The notes beneath the pieces were generated by a model, which was given only the letters and a program-made list of their open reading frames with translations, had not been told where the DNA came from and ran no database searches. Below, one piece after another: positions 33,698 to 43,219 of a DNA stretch of 64,000 nt. Numbering within the stretch: position 1 is the stretch's first letter; each line of letters opens with the position of its first letter. Source of the stretch: Blautia parvula (GTDB lineage: Bacteria; Bacillota; Clostridia; Lachnospirales; Lachnospiraceae); assembly GCF_020215665.1 (NCBI RefSeq), contig NZ_CP084061.1, positions 2,388,001 through 2,452,000 on the forward strand, written 5' to 3'. Made by a program: the position numbers and the translations under genes.

Positions 33698-35710
33698 TTA
33701 CAAAACTGCCTTTTTAAAAGAAATATACGCACTCAGACAGTAAACCAGATAGATGCTGAAAAACACCCCCGCCGTCACTCCCAGGATACCTATTCCCTCT
33801 CCAAATCCTACCAGCGTCATTCCCTGGTACGCATCCCAGTTGACGCTGCCTGTGATCGCCATATACACTGCGGCACCTCCCACAGCGGCGGGAAGTACGG
33901 GGAAGGAGTAATAGACGGCAAAATATCTCTGCAGAATCTTCCTCTGTTCTGCCTTATCCATGCCACATTCCTGAAGTATACGGAACTGCTGCCGCTCCTG
34001 CTCCAGATCACTCAGTATCTGCACAGTCATGATAGTTGCCGCCGCAGCCAGCAGGATAAATGCCAGATAAAACAGAGGGAAGGAAAGACTCATGACAATA
34101 GAGGCCCCGCTCTCCCGGATTTCCGCCTTGCCGGTCACATGCATCTGATTTTCCCACGCTATGGCTGCGATTCCCTTATATACTTCCATGGAGAGCTCTT
34201 TTGGCGCCACTCCCACATACAGTTCCTCAATCACCTGCATGTTTTTGGCCACCCGGTCCGGCACGATCAGCAGATAGTAGCTCCCATTCCCGAAAAATTC
34301 CTGCTGGAAAAACGCACCTGTGAATGCCCCGCCAAAGGAGAGTGCCGCGTCCTTTTCCCTGTCTGTGCCGGCCGGAATGCTCCGGCCGCTTCCTGTCAGC
34401 GCCCGGGTATCGGCATACCGCTCCAGCTTTTCTTTTGCAAAGCCGCTGCAGTGCATATAATACTTGTCTTCCTCCAGATTTACCTTCTCCATACCCAGCA
34501 TATCTCTTAATTCTTTGTACACGGACATTGCCATATAACAGTCATTTTCCATGGCGTCCATGTGGGAAAATGCCATGAATTTTCCCATATTTTCCGTGGA
34601 AAAATACGCGCCGAAATCACGCCTGCCGGAGGTGTATACCTGATAATCGGCAGTGGCAGCTTCCGGTATTTCCTTCTGTACATACTCTTTAAAAGGCTGC
34701 AGATTCTTCTGCCCGTACAGGGACCCTACAGCAAAGTCAAATGCCGTCTCATTCACCCGGCCATCCACGCGCCTGTTAAAAAACAACCCCAGGCTCACTG
34801 CCAGAAATACCAGGAGAAACAAAATGCTGACACTGGCAAAGGTCAGACTGAGATTCCGAATCTTGCCTGAATATATGCGCCCCAGAACCAGATTCCTGCC
34901 CCTGTATTTCCATTTCACTTTATTAAGCTTCTGTTCCAGAACCACAGGAAAACTCATAAAGAGACCGAACACGGAAAGCACGATCATGGACAGCCCGAAT
35001 AAGGCTGCCGCACCCCCGGCGTCGTTGCTGATCTCACAGTACAGAAGTGCCCCAAAAGAACAGCATCCCAGCAGCAAAGCGAGCAGGGAGAGCAGAAAAA
35101 GTATCCTCTTCTGTTTCTTATTCTTTAAAGGCGCCTTCTCATTCTCCGCGTCCATAGAGAGCAGTTCCCGGATGCTGACTGCCATTACTTTCTTTTTTAC
35201 CTTTCTGCCTGACAGCCAAAAGATACAGACCAGGTACACACTGGTCAGACAAAACGCTCCCCATGAAAATTCCAGCCCCATGTGGAAAGGCCGCAGAAAT
35301 AAGTGCATCACCATGGCCTTTAAGATCTGGTAAAAATAAGTACCTCCCACCAGTCCTGCAAGCCATGCCGCGGCTCCTATGGTTATGCTCTCCCGGGCAA
35401 ACATTCCGGCAATCTCCCGGTTCTCAATGCCCAGCATCATATAAGTCCCGAACTCACGGCTTCTTTTCCTGAATATAAACTCCGTAATATAGCTCACCAG
35501 CCTGCCCAGGATCAGTACAATGATAACACTGATAAAAATAATGATAAAAGGCATCATGGACCACTCACCCAGAATGGCTTTTATCTCCTCTGAAAACACC
35601 AGCAGGTGAAAGGAATACATCAATGTCACAGACAGAATCAATGTCAGAAGATACACCGCATAATCCCGCATCTGGCGCAGCGCATTCCTCCTTGAAAGTT
35701 TTCTCAGCAT
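33698..35710 (-). CDS. BceB-type ABC transporter permease (FtsX-like)
   Basis: A 670-residue permease with ten predicted membrane segments and the large extracellular domain (about residues 310-520) between segments 7 and 8 that is characteristic of BceB/VraG proteins. FtsX domains appear at residues about 55-200 and 560-665. Such transporters free lipid II-cycle targets from peptide antibiotics such as bacitracin and also act as the sensor for the partner histidine kinase. The gene overlaps the ATPase gene by 7 nt. The specific antibiotic is not predictable. Confidence 0.88.
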   Translation of the reverse strand: MLRKLSRRNALRQMRDYAVYLLTLILSVTLMYSFHLLVFSEEIKAILGEWSMMPFIIIFISVIIVLILGRLVSYITEFIFRKRSREFGTYMMLGIENREIAGMFARESITIGAAAWLAGLVGGTYFYQILKAMVMHLFLRPFHMGLEFSWGAFCLTSVYLVCIFWLSGRKVKKKVMAVSIRELLSMDAENEKAPLKNKKQKRILFLLSLLALLLGCCSFGALLYCEISNDAGGAAALFGLSMIVLSVFGLFMSFPVVLEQKLNKVKWKYRGRNLVLGRIYSGKIRNLSLTFASVSILFLLVFLAVSLGLFFNRRVDGRVNETAFDFAVGSLYGQKNLQPFKEYVQKEIPEAATADYQVYTSGRRDFGAYFSTENMGKFMAFSHMDAMENDCYMAMSVYKELRDMLGMEKVNLEEDKYYMHCSGFAKEKLERYADTRALTGSGRSIPAGTDREKDAALSFGGAFTGAFFQQEFFGNGSYYLLIVPDRVAKNMQVIEELYVGVAPKELSMEVYKGIAAIAWENQMHVTGKAEIRESGASIVMSLSFPLFYLAFILLAAAATIMTVQILSDLEQERQQFRILQECGMDKAEQRKILQRYFAVYYSFPVLPAAVGGAAVYMAITGSVNWDAYQGMTLVGFGEGIGILGVTAGVFFSIYLVYCLSAYISFKKAVL

Positions 35711-36489
35711 GACACGTCACCTCCCAGAAAGGACTGTACCTGCAGGATCTCCTCATAGAACTCCTGCTGTTCCTTTTTGCCGCGGACAATCTCATTAAAA
35801 ATTCTTCCGTCTTTCAAAAAAAGGACACGTTTTCCAAAGCTGGCACAGTAAGAATCATGGGTCACCATGAGTATCGTCACCTGCAGTTCCCGGTTCAGTT
35901 CCCCCAAAAGCCCCATAAGCTGCCGGGAACTGCGGGAATCCAGCGCCCCGGTAGGCTCATCTGCCAGAAGGATTCTCGGCTTTTTGATCAGCGCCCTCGC
36001 GCAGGCACATCTCTGCTTCTGCCCTCCTGATACCTGGTAAGGAAATCTGGAGGCAATTTCCCCGATTCCAAGCCGCTCCATCATCTCCACACTTTTGGCG
36101 TGCACCTTTTCTGCCGGCAGTCCCAGCAAAACCAGGGGAAGGGCAATGTTCTCCTCAATGGTCAGACGATCCAGAAGGTTAAAATCCTGTACCACAAACC
36201 CCAGATTTTCCCTGCGGAACTTTGCCTGTGCTCCCTGTTCCACTGCAGTGATATCCATAATCCCGGAAGGCCCCTGCTTCCCTGTGTTCAGATAAATATG
36301 CCCTGCACTCACACAGTCCACAGTGGAAATGCAGTTGAGCAGTGTTGTCTTGCCTGAGCCGGAAGCCCCCATTATACTGGTGAACTCCCCTTCCTCCACC
36401 TGGAAACTCAGACCATCCAGTGCCTTTTTCAGATTATCCTTTGTACCGTAATATTTTTCTATCTGTTCCGCTCTCAGAACTTCCGCCAT
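35704..36489 (-). CDS. BceA-type ABC transporter ATPase
   Basis: A 261-residue ATPase of the MacB/LolD-like group: Walker A GASGSGKTT, signature VSGGQKQRCACARAL, Walker B ILLADEPTGALD, and switch His in MVTHD. I start at the ATG at 36489 (MAEVLRAEQIEKYYG), preceded by an AGGGAATGG stretch; an upstream ATG at 36531 adds a Cys/Lys-rich run unlike the family. A BceR-like box and a TATAAT -10 lie just upstream, so the transporter genes are likely induced separately from the regulator genes. Confidence 0.92.
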   Translation of the reverse strand: MAEVLRAEQIEKYYGTKDNLKKALDGLSFQVEEGEFTSIMGASGSGKTTLLNCISTVDCVSAGHIYLNTGKQGPSGIMDITAVEQGAQAKFRRENLGFVVQDFNLLDRLTIEENIALPLVLLGLPAEKVHAKSVEMMERLGIGEIASRFPYQVSGGQKQRCACARALIKKPRILLADEPTGALDSRSSRQLMGLLGELNRELQVTILMVTHDSYCASFGKRVLFLKDGRIFNEIVRGKKEQQEFYEEILQVQSFLGGDVSC

Positions 36490-36550
36490 ATTCCATTCCC
36501 TGCCTTTCTTCTTCCATTGGCAACTGCACAAGTGTTCCTTTTACTCCTCT

Positions 36551-36617
36551 ATTATAGAAAACAGGAGGGCAGGTTACCTGTGATTTTACCGAATGTTATC
36601 TTACATATTCGTAAGAT
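36551..36617 (-). promoter_or_regulatory. bceAB-like promoter with a BceR-type box
   Basis: A -10 TATAAT (36551-36556) has no good -35, as expected for an activated promoter. About 62 bp before the presumed start is TTACA-TATT-CGTAA (36601-36614), which matches the BceR-type consensus TNACA-N4-TGTAA at all but one position, inside the wider inverted repeat ATCTTAC / GTAAGAT (36598-36617). Confidence 0.7.
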
Positions 36618-36643
36618 GAGGCAGAGGATGCATTGGCCGGCCC

Positions 36644-37669
36644 TCATACCTTGTGAACAGACATCACAGATGCCTGTTCCGCTATGGGAATCTCAAATAC
36701 GACCCTTGTATATTCCCCCCATACAGATTCCGCCCGGACAGCCATCCCCAGCTTTTTACAGAGCTCCCTGCAGATATACAGTCCCATCCCTGTGGATTCC
36801 CTGTTCTTTCTCCCATTGCTGCCCGTGAACCCCTTGTTGAAGATTCTTCCCATCTCGCTTTCACGGATTCCGCATCCGTTGTCCTCCACGATTAAGAGCA
36901 CGGTATTTTCTTTCCGCCGTGCCCGGACTTTTATACAGGGGGATTCCTCCATGTATTTCAGGCTGTTGGACAGTACCTGACGCAGCATAAAAGTCAGCCA
37001 CTTGCTGTCCGTACAGGCTTCTGTCTCCAGACCTTCCGTCTCAATTTTTACGCCTCTCTGCCTGAACGTCTCCTGGTCGGCAGCAACTGCCCGGGCCACG
37101 CAGGATTCCATTGTTATCCTTCGTATGATGTAATCCTGCTCCGGATTTTCCATGCGGCTCATATAAAGGACCTGCTCAATCTCCCTGTCTATGTTTTCCA
37201 GGCTTTTTAAGATGCGGCGGTTCTCTCTGCTTTTCTCGTTTTCACATACAAGCTGTGCCGCTGTGAGAGGCAGCTTGACCTGATGGACCCAGTTTTCCAC
37301 GTATTCCCGGTATGCCCTCTGCTTCTGCTCTGCCTCAGACACCTGCTCCTCCATGGCCTTCATGGAAATTCTCATGGCTTCCCAGTATTTCTTTCCCTCA
37401 AAGGTATCCGGTACTTTTAAGATCTCTGTGACCAGCCATGGTTTTTCCATTTCCCTGACCGTATCCATAAGCTCTGTAAAATATTTCTTCTCCCTGTAAA
37501 AAGAAAACCCGGTCCAGGCAGCAAAAATCCCGAACCAGGTAATGAGAAGCAGGGCTGCTTCCCTTGACTGTACCCCAAGCGCTGTTAAAAACACAAAAAG
37601 AGCCCAGGCTGCACCAAGCTGCAAAAGCACTACGCCTGTCCTGTCCCCCAAAAACTCTCTGAACTTCAT
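36644..37669 (-). CDS. BceS-like sensor histidine kinase
   Basis: A 341-residue intramembrane-sensing kinase. Two membrane helices (about residues 12-58) are separated by almost no extracellular loop, so it cannot sense ligand directly and probably reads the state of the BceB-like transporter. The phospho-acceptor region is WVHQVKLPLTAAQL (His about 129), a variant of the usual HEIKTPL. The ATPase part shows DNGCGI and GMGLYICRELCKKLG. It overlaps the response regulator by ATGA. Confidence 0.92.
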   Translation of the reverse strand: MKFREFLGDRTGVVLLQLGAAWALFVFLTALGVQSREAALLLITWFGIFAAWTGFSFYREKKYFTELMDTVREMEKPWLVTEILKVPDTFEGKKYWEAMRISMKAMEEQVSEAEQKQRAYREYVENWVHQVKLPLTAAQLVCENEKSRENRRILKSLENIDREIEQVLYMSRMENPEQDYIIRRITMESCVARAVAADQETFRQRGVKIETEGLETEACTDSKWLTFMLRQVLSNSLKYMEESPCIKVRARRKENTVLLIVEDNGCGIRESEMGRIFNKGFTGSNGRKNRESTGMGLYICRELCKKLGMAVRAESVWGEYTRVVFEIPIAEQASVMSVHKV

Positions 37670-38331
37670 ACCTTATACCCCATCCCCCTTTTTGTCTGTA
37701 TCAGGCCGGGCAGACCTATGGAGGCCAGCTTCTCCCGGAGTCTGCGCACATTTACGCTGAGTGTATTGTCATCAATATAAATCTGGTTTTCCCAGAGATA
37801 ATCCACCAGTTCCTCCCGGCTCACAATATTTCCGGCATGCTCAAAGAGCCGGTGTAATATCTTCTGCTCATTTCTGCCAAGCTCCAGGCTTTTTTCTCCG
37901 TAAGTCAGCCGGGCAGCCCCCAGGTCAAGAGTGATGCCCCGATACTGAAGCACCGCAGGCTTTGACGGGCCTTTTACTCTGCGCAGCACAGTCTGAATCC
38001 GCGCCAGCAGAATGGGTGCCTTATACGGCTTTGTGATGAAGTCATCCCCGCCGCTTTGCAGTGCTTCCAGCTCGTCCATGGAGGTGCTGCGGCCTGTGAG
38101 GAAGATAACAGGCAGGGAGCAGGCATTTCTGATTTCCCTGCACAGAGCAAATCCATCCTGCCCCGGCAGATTGATATCCATCAGGATCAGGTCAGGAGCT
38201 GTTTCTCTTATGATCTCCACTGCATTTCCTCTTCCGTCCCAGCCATCGCATACATATCCCTGGTTCTTCAAAAGAGAGGACAGCCCGCAGGCAATCTCTT
38301 CCTCGTCCTCCACGATCAGAATCTTTTCCAC
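37666..38331 (-). CDS. BceR-like response regulator (OmpR family)
   Basis: A 221-residue two-domain regulator. The receiver domain has acidic VEDEEE near the start, the phospho-acceptor Asp in LILMDINLPGQDGF (about residue 53) and a Lys in ITKPYKAP. The C-terminal winged helix has the OmpR pattern YLWENQIYIDDNTLSVNVRRLREKL. Start GTG is behind AAGGAGG. It would bind the box at 36601 and activate the transporter genes. It lies 24 bp after the second Pip gene, so the Pip genes and the two-component system may share a transcript. Confidence 0.93.
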   Translation of the reverse strand: MEKILIVEDEEEIACGLSSLLKNQGYVCDGWDGRGNAVEIIRETAPDLILMDINLPGQDGFALCREIRNACSLPVIFLTGRSTSMDELEALQSGGDDFITKPYKAPILLARIQTVLRRVKGPSKPAVLQYRGITLDLGAARLTYGEKSLELGRNEQKILHRLFEHAGNIVSREELVDYLWENQIYIDDNTLSVNVRRLREKLASIGLPGLIQTKRGMGYKV

Positions 38332-38355
38332 GTTCCATCCTCCTTCGTTTTACCC

Positions 38356-40536
38356 TTACATAATTTTCGTACTTTCCAGTTTTTCCATAAATGCATGGTT
38401 CAGACGAATCACCGGCTTTCTGAGTACCAGCCCCAAAAGCAGGGATGCTGCCAGGAAAAGTCCCAGTCTGCCCATCTCCGTCCAATAGGTATTTCCGTAT
38501 AACCCGCCGATACATTCCCGCATGGCAGCCATGCTGTGCGTAAAGGGCAAAAACAGATATACTTTCTTAAAGAACGCAGGCGCCACCTCTATGGGGAAGG
38601 TTCCGCCGGAGCCTGCCACCTGGATGACGAGGAGCACCACACATATGGCTTTGCCGATATCCCCAAAAGAAACCGTAAGGGTATAGATCAGGTTCACAAA
38701 TGCCACACTTGCCATCCATCCGGCCAGCACGAACAAAAACGGATGCTCACACTGGATTCCAAGATAATACAGGTCTCCCAGACAGATCAGTCCGCTCTGC
38801 AGAAGTCCCATGAGGAAAAACAGAATATACCTGCCCAGATACATCTGGTATTCCTTCACATTTTTCAGGCTGTCCGTGGTCTTTTTGGAGACGTTTACCT
38901 TCATCATTGCTACCAGCACGATTCCGCCCACCCAGATTGCCAGGGAGGAATAGAAAGGCGCCATGGAGGAGCCGTAATTCTCCACGGAATACACAGCCGT
39001 GCGGTTGAGTTTCACAGGCGCTGCCAACACCGAACTTAAAGATGCCGGGTCGCTGCCGATCAGATTTTTCAGCACATCCGAATCCTGGCTGTCCACAGCG
39101 TCCCCCAGTGTTTTTGACACGCCCTCAATCTTATCCGCAGCCTCTGTCAGAAGGGAAGCTGAGGTGTCCAGCGCTTTTCTCACTTCTGCCAGGTCCGAGG
39201 AGGCACTGTCTGAGATATTGCCAAGACCGGAAATGCTGTCATCCAGTTTTTCCATCACATTTGCCACAGATGTGCCTGTATCACCCAGGGTTCCGAAAAG
39301 TTCCCCGAGCTCTGCCTGCAGGTTTTCCTCATAGTCACTCTGTACAGACGATATCTGCTGTACGCTGTCATCCGCCATCTGCTGAAGCTGGCCATGGTAT
39401 GTGCCTATATCCGCAGCCGTATCTGTGATTTTTCCTGCCGTCTCATCCAGTTTATCTTTTAATGCCTGTTGTCCTGCGGTCAGTTCCTCCATATTGCTGA
39501 TCAGGGGATTCAGAAGCTCTCCTCCCACGGGAAGGGCATCCCGGACAGCGGCCAGGCTGTCCCTGAAATCCGTATATTTGTCAATCACACTCTGGGTCAC
39601 ATCAGACAGTCCCAAAAGGCTGGATGCTGCATTCTGGGAATTATCCTCCATGGAGGCAAAGGTTTCGTCGATCACCTGGGAGACAGCCTGGTAATAGGAA
39701 CCACTGTCCTCAAGTACCTGGCTGATTACCTCTGTGGTTCCGGAAAGGCTGCTGCTCAGGCCCTCCATGCCCTCCCCGGTATCCTTAAGTACATCCAGTC
39801 CGGCCTCTGTACTCTCTCCGGACTGCTTCAGCAGGGAAGATGTGGTATCCAAAATCCCCTGCATGGAATCCATCATATCCGAAAATGCTGTCATGGTGGA
39901 AGCCAGCCCTCTCAGATCATCCGCGCTGTTCTTTGTATTTCCTGCAAGATTTCCGATCATGGTCCTTGTGCCGTCCTGATTCAAATAGGAGGACAGGGAA
40001 TTCATCACATCCAGTCCAATCTGGCTGATCGTCTTTGTAAAGATTTCGTCAATCTGCGCCCGTATGGAGTCCGCCCCTTTATCCGTGACCTTGGGTGCAA
40101 TGGCATTCTCCTTCTGGTTGGAATAATAGATCAGACTGGAGTGTGTCACATCATCGGAAAAGACTGTCATCATATCTTTGCTGAATGCTTTCGGTATGAC
40201 GATCGCCGCATAGTATTTTCCGGACCTCACACCTTCCACTGCTTTCTTTTTGTCAGTGAAGACCCAGTCCATCTGCTCATTTGCCCTGAGGCTTGAGATG
40301 ACTGTATCTCCCATATTGATCTTGACAGGAACAATGCTGCTCTCATATCCCTCATCCGCGTTTGCCACAGCCACCCGGATCCCCCCTGTATTGCTGTAGG
40401 GGTCCCAGCTTGCAGCTATGTTAAACCACGCATAGAGGGCAGGCACAACCGTGAGTCCCAGAATGACGATCAGCGCAATGACATTGTTTTTAATATGGCT
40501 TACATCTGCCCGGAAAATTTTCCATATATTTTTCAT
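38356..40536 (-). CDS. YhgE/Pip-family membrane protein
   Basis: A 726-residue member of the phage infection protein (Pip/YhgE) family, related in its C-terminal half to ABC-2 permeases. One N-terminal membrane helix (about 18-38, with VIALIVILGLTVVPALYAWFNI) is followed by a long extracellular region of about 480 residues rich in Ser, Asp and Gln heptads, then about five or six membrane helices from residue 535 onward. In Lactococcus, Pip is needed for phage c2 entry; cellular roles in the envelope are less clear. Its start overlaps the upstream paralog by ATGA. Confidence 0.88.
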   Translation of the reverse strand: MKNIWKIFRADVSHIKNNVIALIVILGLTVVPALYAWFNIAASWDPYSNTGGIRVAVANADEGYESSIVPVKINMGDTVISSLRANEQMDWVFTDKKKAVEGVRSGKYYAAIVIPKAFSKDMMTVFSDDVTHSSLIYYSNQKENAIAPKVTDKGADSIRAQIDEIFTKTISQIGLDVMNSLSSYLNQDGTRTMIGNLAGNTKNSADDLRGLASTMTAFSDMMDSMQGILDTTSSLLKQSGESTEAGLDVLKDTGEGMEGLSSSLSGTTEVISQVLEDSGSYYQAVSQVIDETFASMEDNSQNAASSLLGLSDVTQSVIDKYTDFRDSLAAVRDALPVGGELLNPLISNMEELTAGQQALKDKLDETAGKITDTAADIGTYHGQLQQMADDSVQQISSVQSDYEENLQAELGELFGTLGDTGTSVANVMEKLDDSISGLGNISDSASSDLAEVRKALDTSASLLTEAADKIEGVSKTLGDAVDSQDSDVLKNLIGSDPASLSSVLAAPVKLNRTAVYSVENYGSSMAPFYSSLAIWVGGIVLVAMMKVNVSKKTTDSLKNVKEYQMYLGRYILFFLMGLLQSGLICLGDLYYLGIQCEHPFLFVLAGWMASVAFVNLIYTLTVSFGDIGKAICVVLLVIQVAGSGGTFPIEVAPAFFKKVYLFLPFTHSMAAMRECIGGLYGNTYWTEMGRLGLFLAASLLLGLVLRKPVIRLNHAFMEKLESTKIM

Positions 40537-43067
40537 TTGCTGCTGCCCTCCTTCTTACTTTCCAGTACCTGATGCAGTTCCTCCCTGCTCATCTTACTGA
40601 GCCGCATCTGCCGGTTCAGGCTCTCATGAATATATTCCAGACAGATGAGATAAAGCGCAATGCCTATGATGGAGGCGATCCAGAGTACCAGGAAGACCAT
40701 CTTGGAATCAATGCTGAACATAAGCACCAGGAAAATGAGAGGGATCACAAGGATAGCCAAAAATCCCCGTCTGATTCTCTTCTCATAGCCGATCTCAAAT
40801 TCTGCCGCTTTTTCATACAGCTGCGCCTTAAACTCCTCCTGCCCTGCAAGCATACGCACCACAGAAGACAGGCGTATCCTCTCATTTGGTATCCCGTTTT
40901 CTTCACAGAGCATCAGGTCCGTCTGTGCCAGTTTCTTGTCAAAAAGCAGATTTAAATTCAGCAGCAGAGGCCGCACAGCAACGCCGATCAAAAGTGCTAT
41001 GGGAATGTAAACGGTCAGGCACAGCATATCTTCCAGATAATGGTACCGATAAATACCTGCCACTGCTTCCCGCATGGCATTTATGCCGTAGGTAAAGGGC
41101 AGCAGAGGATGAAGCGCCTGGAAAAATCCCGGGGTCATCTCTATGGGATATGTCCCTGCAGAGCCGGGTATCTGTACAATGACCAAGATCACACAGATTG
41201 CTTTTCCGATATGTTTGAAGGTAATGGACAGTGCATAAATAATATTTACATACACAAAAGAAGCAAATACCCCGGCAAATAAAAATGCTGCCGGGTCTGC
41301 GCACTGTATTTTAAGCAGATATAAATCTCCCAGGCATATGATCAGGGATTGTACGACTCCGAAAGCCACAAAGAGCAGCCATCTCCCGAAATATCCCTGT
41401 ACAGCCGAAAATTTCCCCACTTTTTCTTTATCTGCCTCCAGCTTGAAAATGGCGATCAGAACAATACCTCCCACCCAGATTGCCAGGTTCGTATAAAAGG
41501 GCGCTAAAGCAGAGCCATAGTTTTCAATACTATAGACTTCCTTTGTCTCCACCTCCACCGGCGAGGACATGAAATCTGCCACAGATTCCCCGTCAATGCC
41601 GGAAAGATCCATAAGTACTTCCATGGATTTGGAATTTTCCAGTGCCTTTAAATCTGTCTGAGCGTTTTCCAGTATGTTCTGCACACTGTCAAGGGAGTCT
41701 CCCGTGCTCACCAGGACTGCCTGTATGTCATCCAGGCTTGCGGCAAGCTCGTCCAGAACAGATTTTACCTGTTCCGCAGACGGCTCCACCCCGTCCAGAA
41801 GGCCGGAAAGCCTGCCCGACAGTCCGGAAAAAGCATCCAGGTTTCCGCTGATCCCCGGCAGAATCTGCCGGTCAAAGGTATCCCTGGAACTAAGGAACTG
41901 CTCCCCTGCCTCCTGAAGGATGGAATCCACCTGGGTCAGGGCACCGGATGCTGTCTCCACAGAACTGCCGATACTGTCATTCCCCTGTCTGAGACTTGAA
42001 ACGACCTGTCTCTGTCCCTCCAGCTCAGCCTCCAGGGAGGCGATCACAGACGCCATGGCATCTGTTGGGTATGCTTCCTGAAAGGATACAAGGTTATCAA
42101 GGACACTTTCTCCCAGGGAAACCGCCTGATCCGCTCTGGTGATCATCCCGTCCACCTGGCCGTTTATTTCCAGGATCTTTCCGTTGATCTCACCGATCGC
42201 GGATTTTGACGCAGCGTTTATATCCGCCAGCGCAGTCTGCCCCTCCGAGAGAGCGGATGACATCCCTGCGGAAAATTCAGACGCTGCTGTCCTTGCGTGT
42301 TCCAGGATTTCACTGCTCTTGTCAATGGCACGGCTGCCCTCCCCGGCTGCCTCTTTCAGCGCGTCCAGCGTTCCTTGGGTGTCCTCTATGGTCTCATTAG
42401 AACTGTCCGCAGTGATCCCAAATTTTTCCAGTCCATTCTGGTATTCCCTGATATTTTCCGATACGCGGCTGATCTTTTCAAGCAGACTGTCCTGGGAACC
42501 GGAAAGTTTCTCCGACAGGGAGCCTGTGGATTTTTCTATTATGTCAGCCACTGCTTTTGACGCGGTGGCAGTGAAGGTGCTGTTGATCTCCTTCTCCACA
42601 GTCTCTGCCCCGGTATCTGTTATTTTAGGGGCAATGGCATTTTTCTTCTCGTTGATGTAATATGTAAATTCCGGCCTGTGGAAGTCTCCGCTTACAATGC
42701 TCAGCATATCCCGGCTGAAGGTTTCCGGAATGACAATGGCTGCATAATATTCTCCTGATCTTACGCCCTCCACTGCCTTCTTCTCATCTGTAAAAACCCA
42801 GCCCAGCGCATCGTTCTCTTTCAGATTGCTGACAATCTCACCGCCTGCATCCAGTCTCCCTGTCAGCTCATTCTCTGCGCCTTTATCACTGTTTGCCACT
42901 GCCACCTTGATATCCCCTGTACTTGCATAAGGGTCAAAATTGGCTGCAATGTTGAACCACGCGTACAGTGACGGAATGATGCAGATCCCTACTGCCACGA
43001 TCACTGCTACGGGGTTGCGCAGCAGCCTTCTGCAGTCTCTGATGAATATCTGCCATACCTTCTTCAT
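40533..43067 (-). CDS. YhgE/Pip-family membrane protein, longer paralog
   Basis: An 844-residue paralog of the next protein with the same plan: N-terminal helix VAVIVAVGICIIPSLYAWFNI, a coiled-coil-rich extracellular region of about 520 residues, and a cluster of membrane helices near residues 560-730. It differs in a C-terminal extension of about 100 residues that holds two more membrane helices and a charged cytoplasmic tail. The start ATG follows AGGAGG. The tandem pair is the head of a run of same-strand genes leading into the Bce-like regulators. Confidence 0.88.
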   Translation of the reverse strand: MKKVWQIFIRDCRRLLRNPVAVIVAVGICIIPSLYAWFNIAANFDPYASTGDIKVAVANSDKGAENELTGRLDAGGEIVSNLKENDALGWVFTDEKKAVEGVRSGEYYAAIVIPETFSRDMLSIVSGDFHRPEFTYYINEKKNAIAPKITDTGAETVEKEINSTFTATASKAVADIIEKSTGSLSEKLSGSQDSLLEKISRVSENIREYQNGLEKFGITADSSNETIEDTQGTLDALKEAAGEGSRAIDKSSEILEHARTAASEFSAGMSSALSEGQTALADINAASKSAIGEINGKILEINGQVDGMITRADQAVSLGESVLDNLVSFQEAYPTDAMASVIASLEAELEGQRQVVSSLRQGNDSIGSSVETASGALTQVDSILQEAGEQFLSSRDTFDRQILPGISGNLDAFSGLSGRLSGLLDGVEPSAEQVKSVLDELAASLDDIQAVLVSTGDSLDSVQNILENAQTDLKALENSKSMEVLMDLSGIDGESVADFMSSPVEVETKEVYSIENYGSALAPFYTNLAIWVGGIVLIAIFKLEADKEKVGKFSAVQGYFGRWLLFVAFGVVQSLIICLGDLYLLKIQCADPAAFLFAGVFASFVYVNIIYALSITFKHIGKAICVILVIVQIPGSAGTYPIEMTPGFFQALHPLLPFTYGINAMREAVAGIYRYHYLEDMLCLTVYIPIALLIGVAVRPLLLNLNLLFDKKLAQTDLMLCEENGIPNERIRLSSVVRMLAGQEEFKAQLYEKAAEFEIGYEKRIRRGFLAILVIPLIFLVLMFSIDSKMVFLVLWIASIIGIALYLICLEYIHESLNRQMRLSKMSREELHQVLESKKEGSSK

Positions 43068-43154
43068 AACCTGCCTCCTGTGTTCATTTTTCTGCCGGTG
43101 CCCGCAGCGCTGTATCCGGCGCCTCTGTATGCAGCAGCAGATTTTATCTGTATA

Positions 43155-43194
43155 AAAAGATAAAAGAACAGAGTATTATGCCATACTCTGTTCT
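43155..43194 (-). terminator. terminator of the TPR lipoprotein gene
   Basis: Perfect 12-bp arms AGAACAGAGTAT / ATACTCTGTTCT with a 6-nt loop, followed on the minus strand by TTTATCTTTTT. It isolates the Pip genes from the glmM group. Confidence 0.88.
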
Positions 43195-43219
43195 GATATA
43201 TCGGAAATCCGGCGTTTCT

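Noticed and set aside
39469-40296. A 275-codon plus-strand frame antisense to the second Pip gene
   Set aside because: No motif or start signal; the minus-strand Pip coding sequence is clear.
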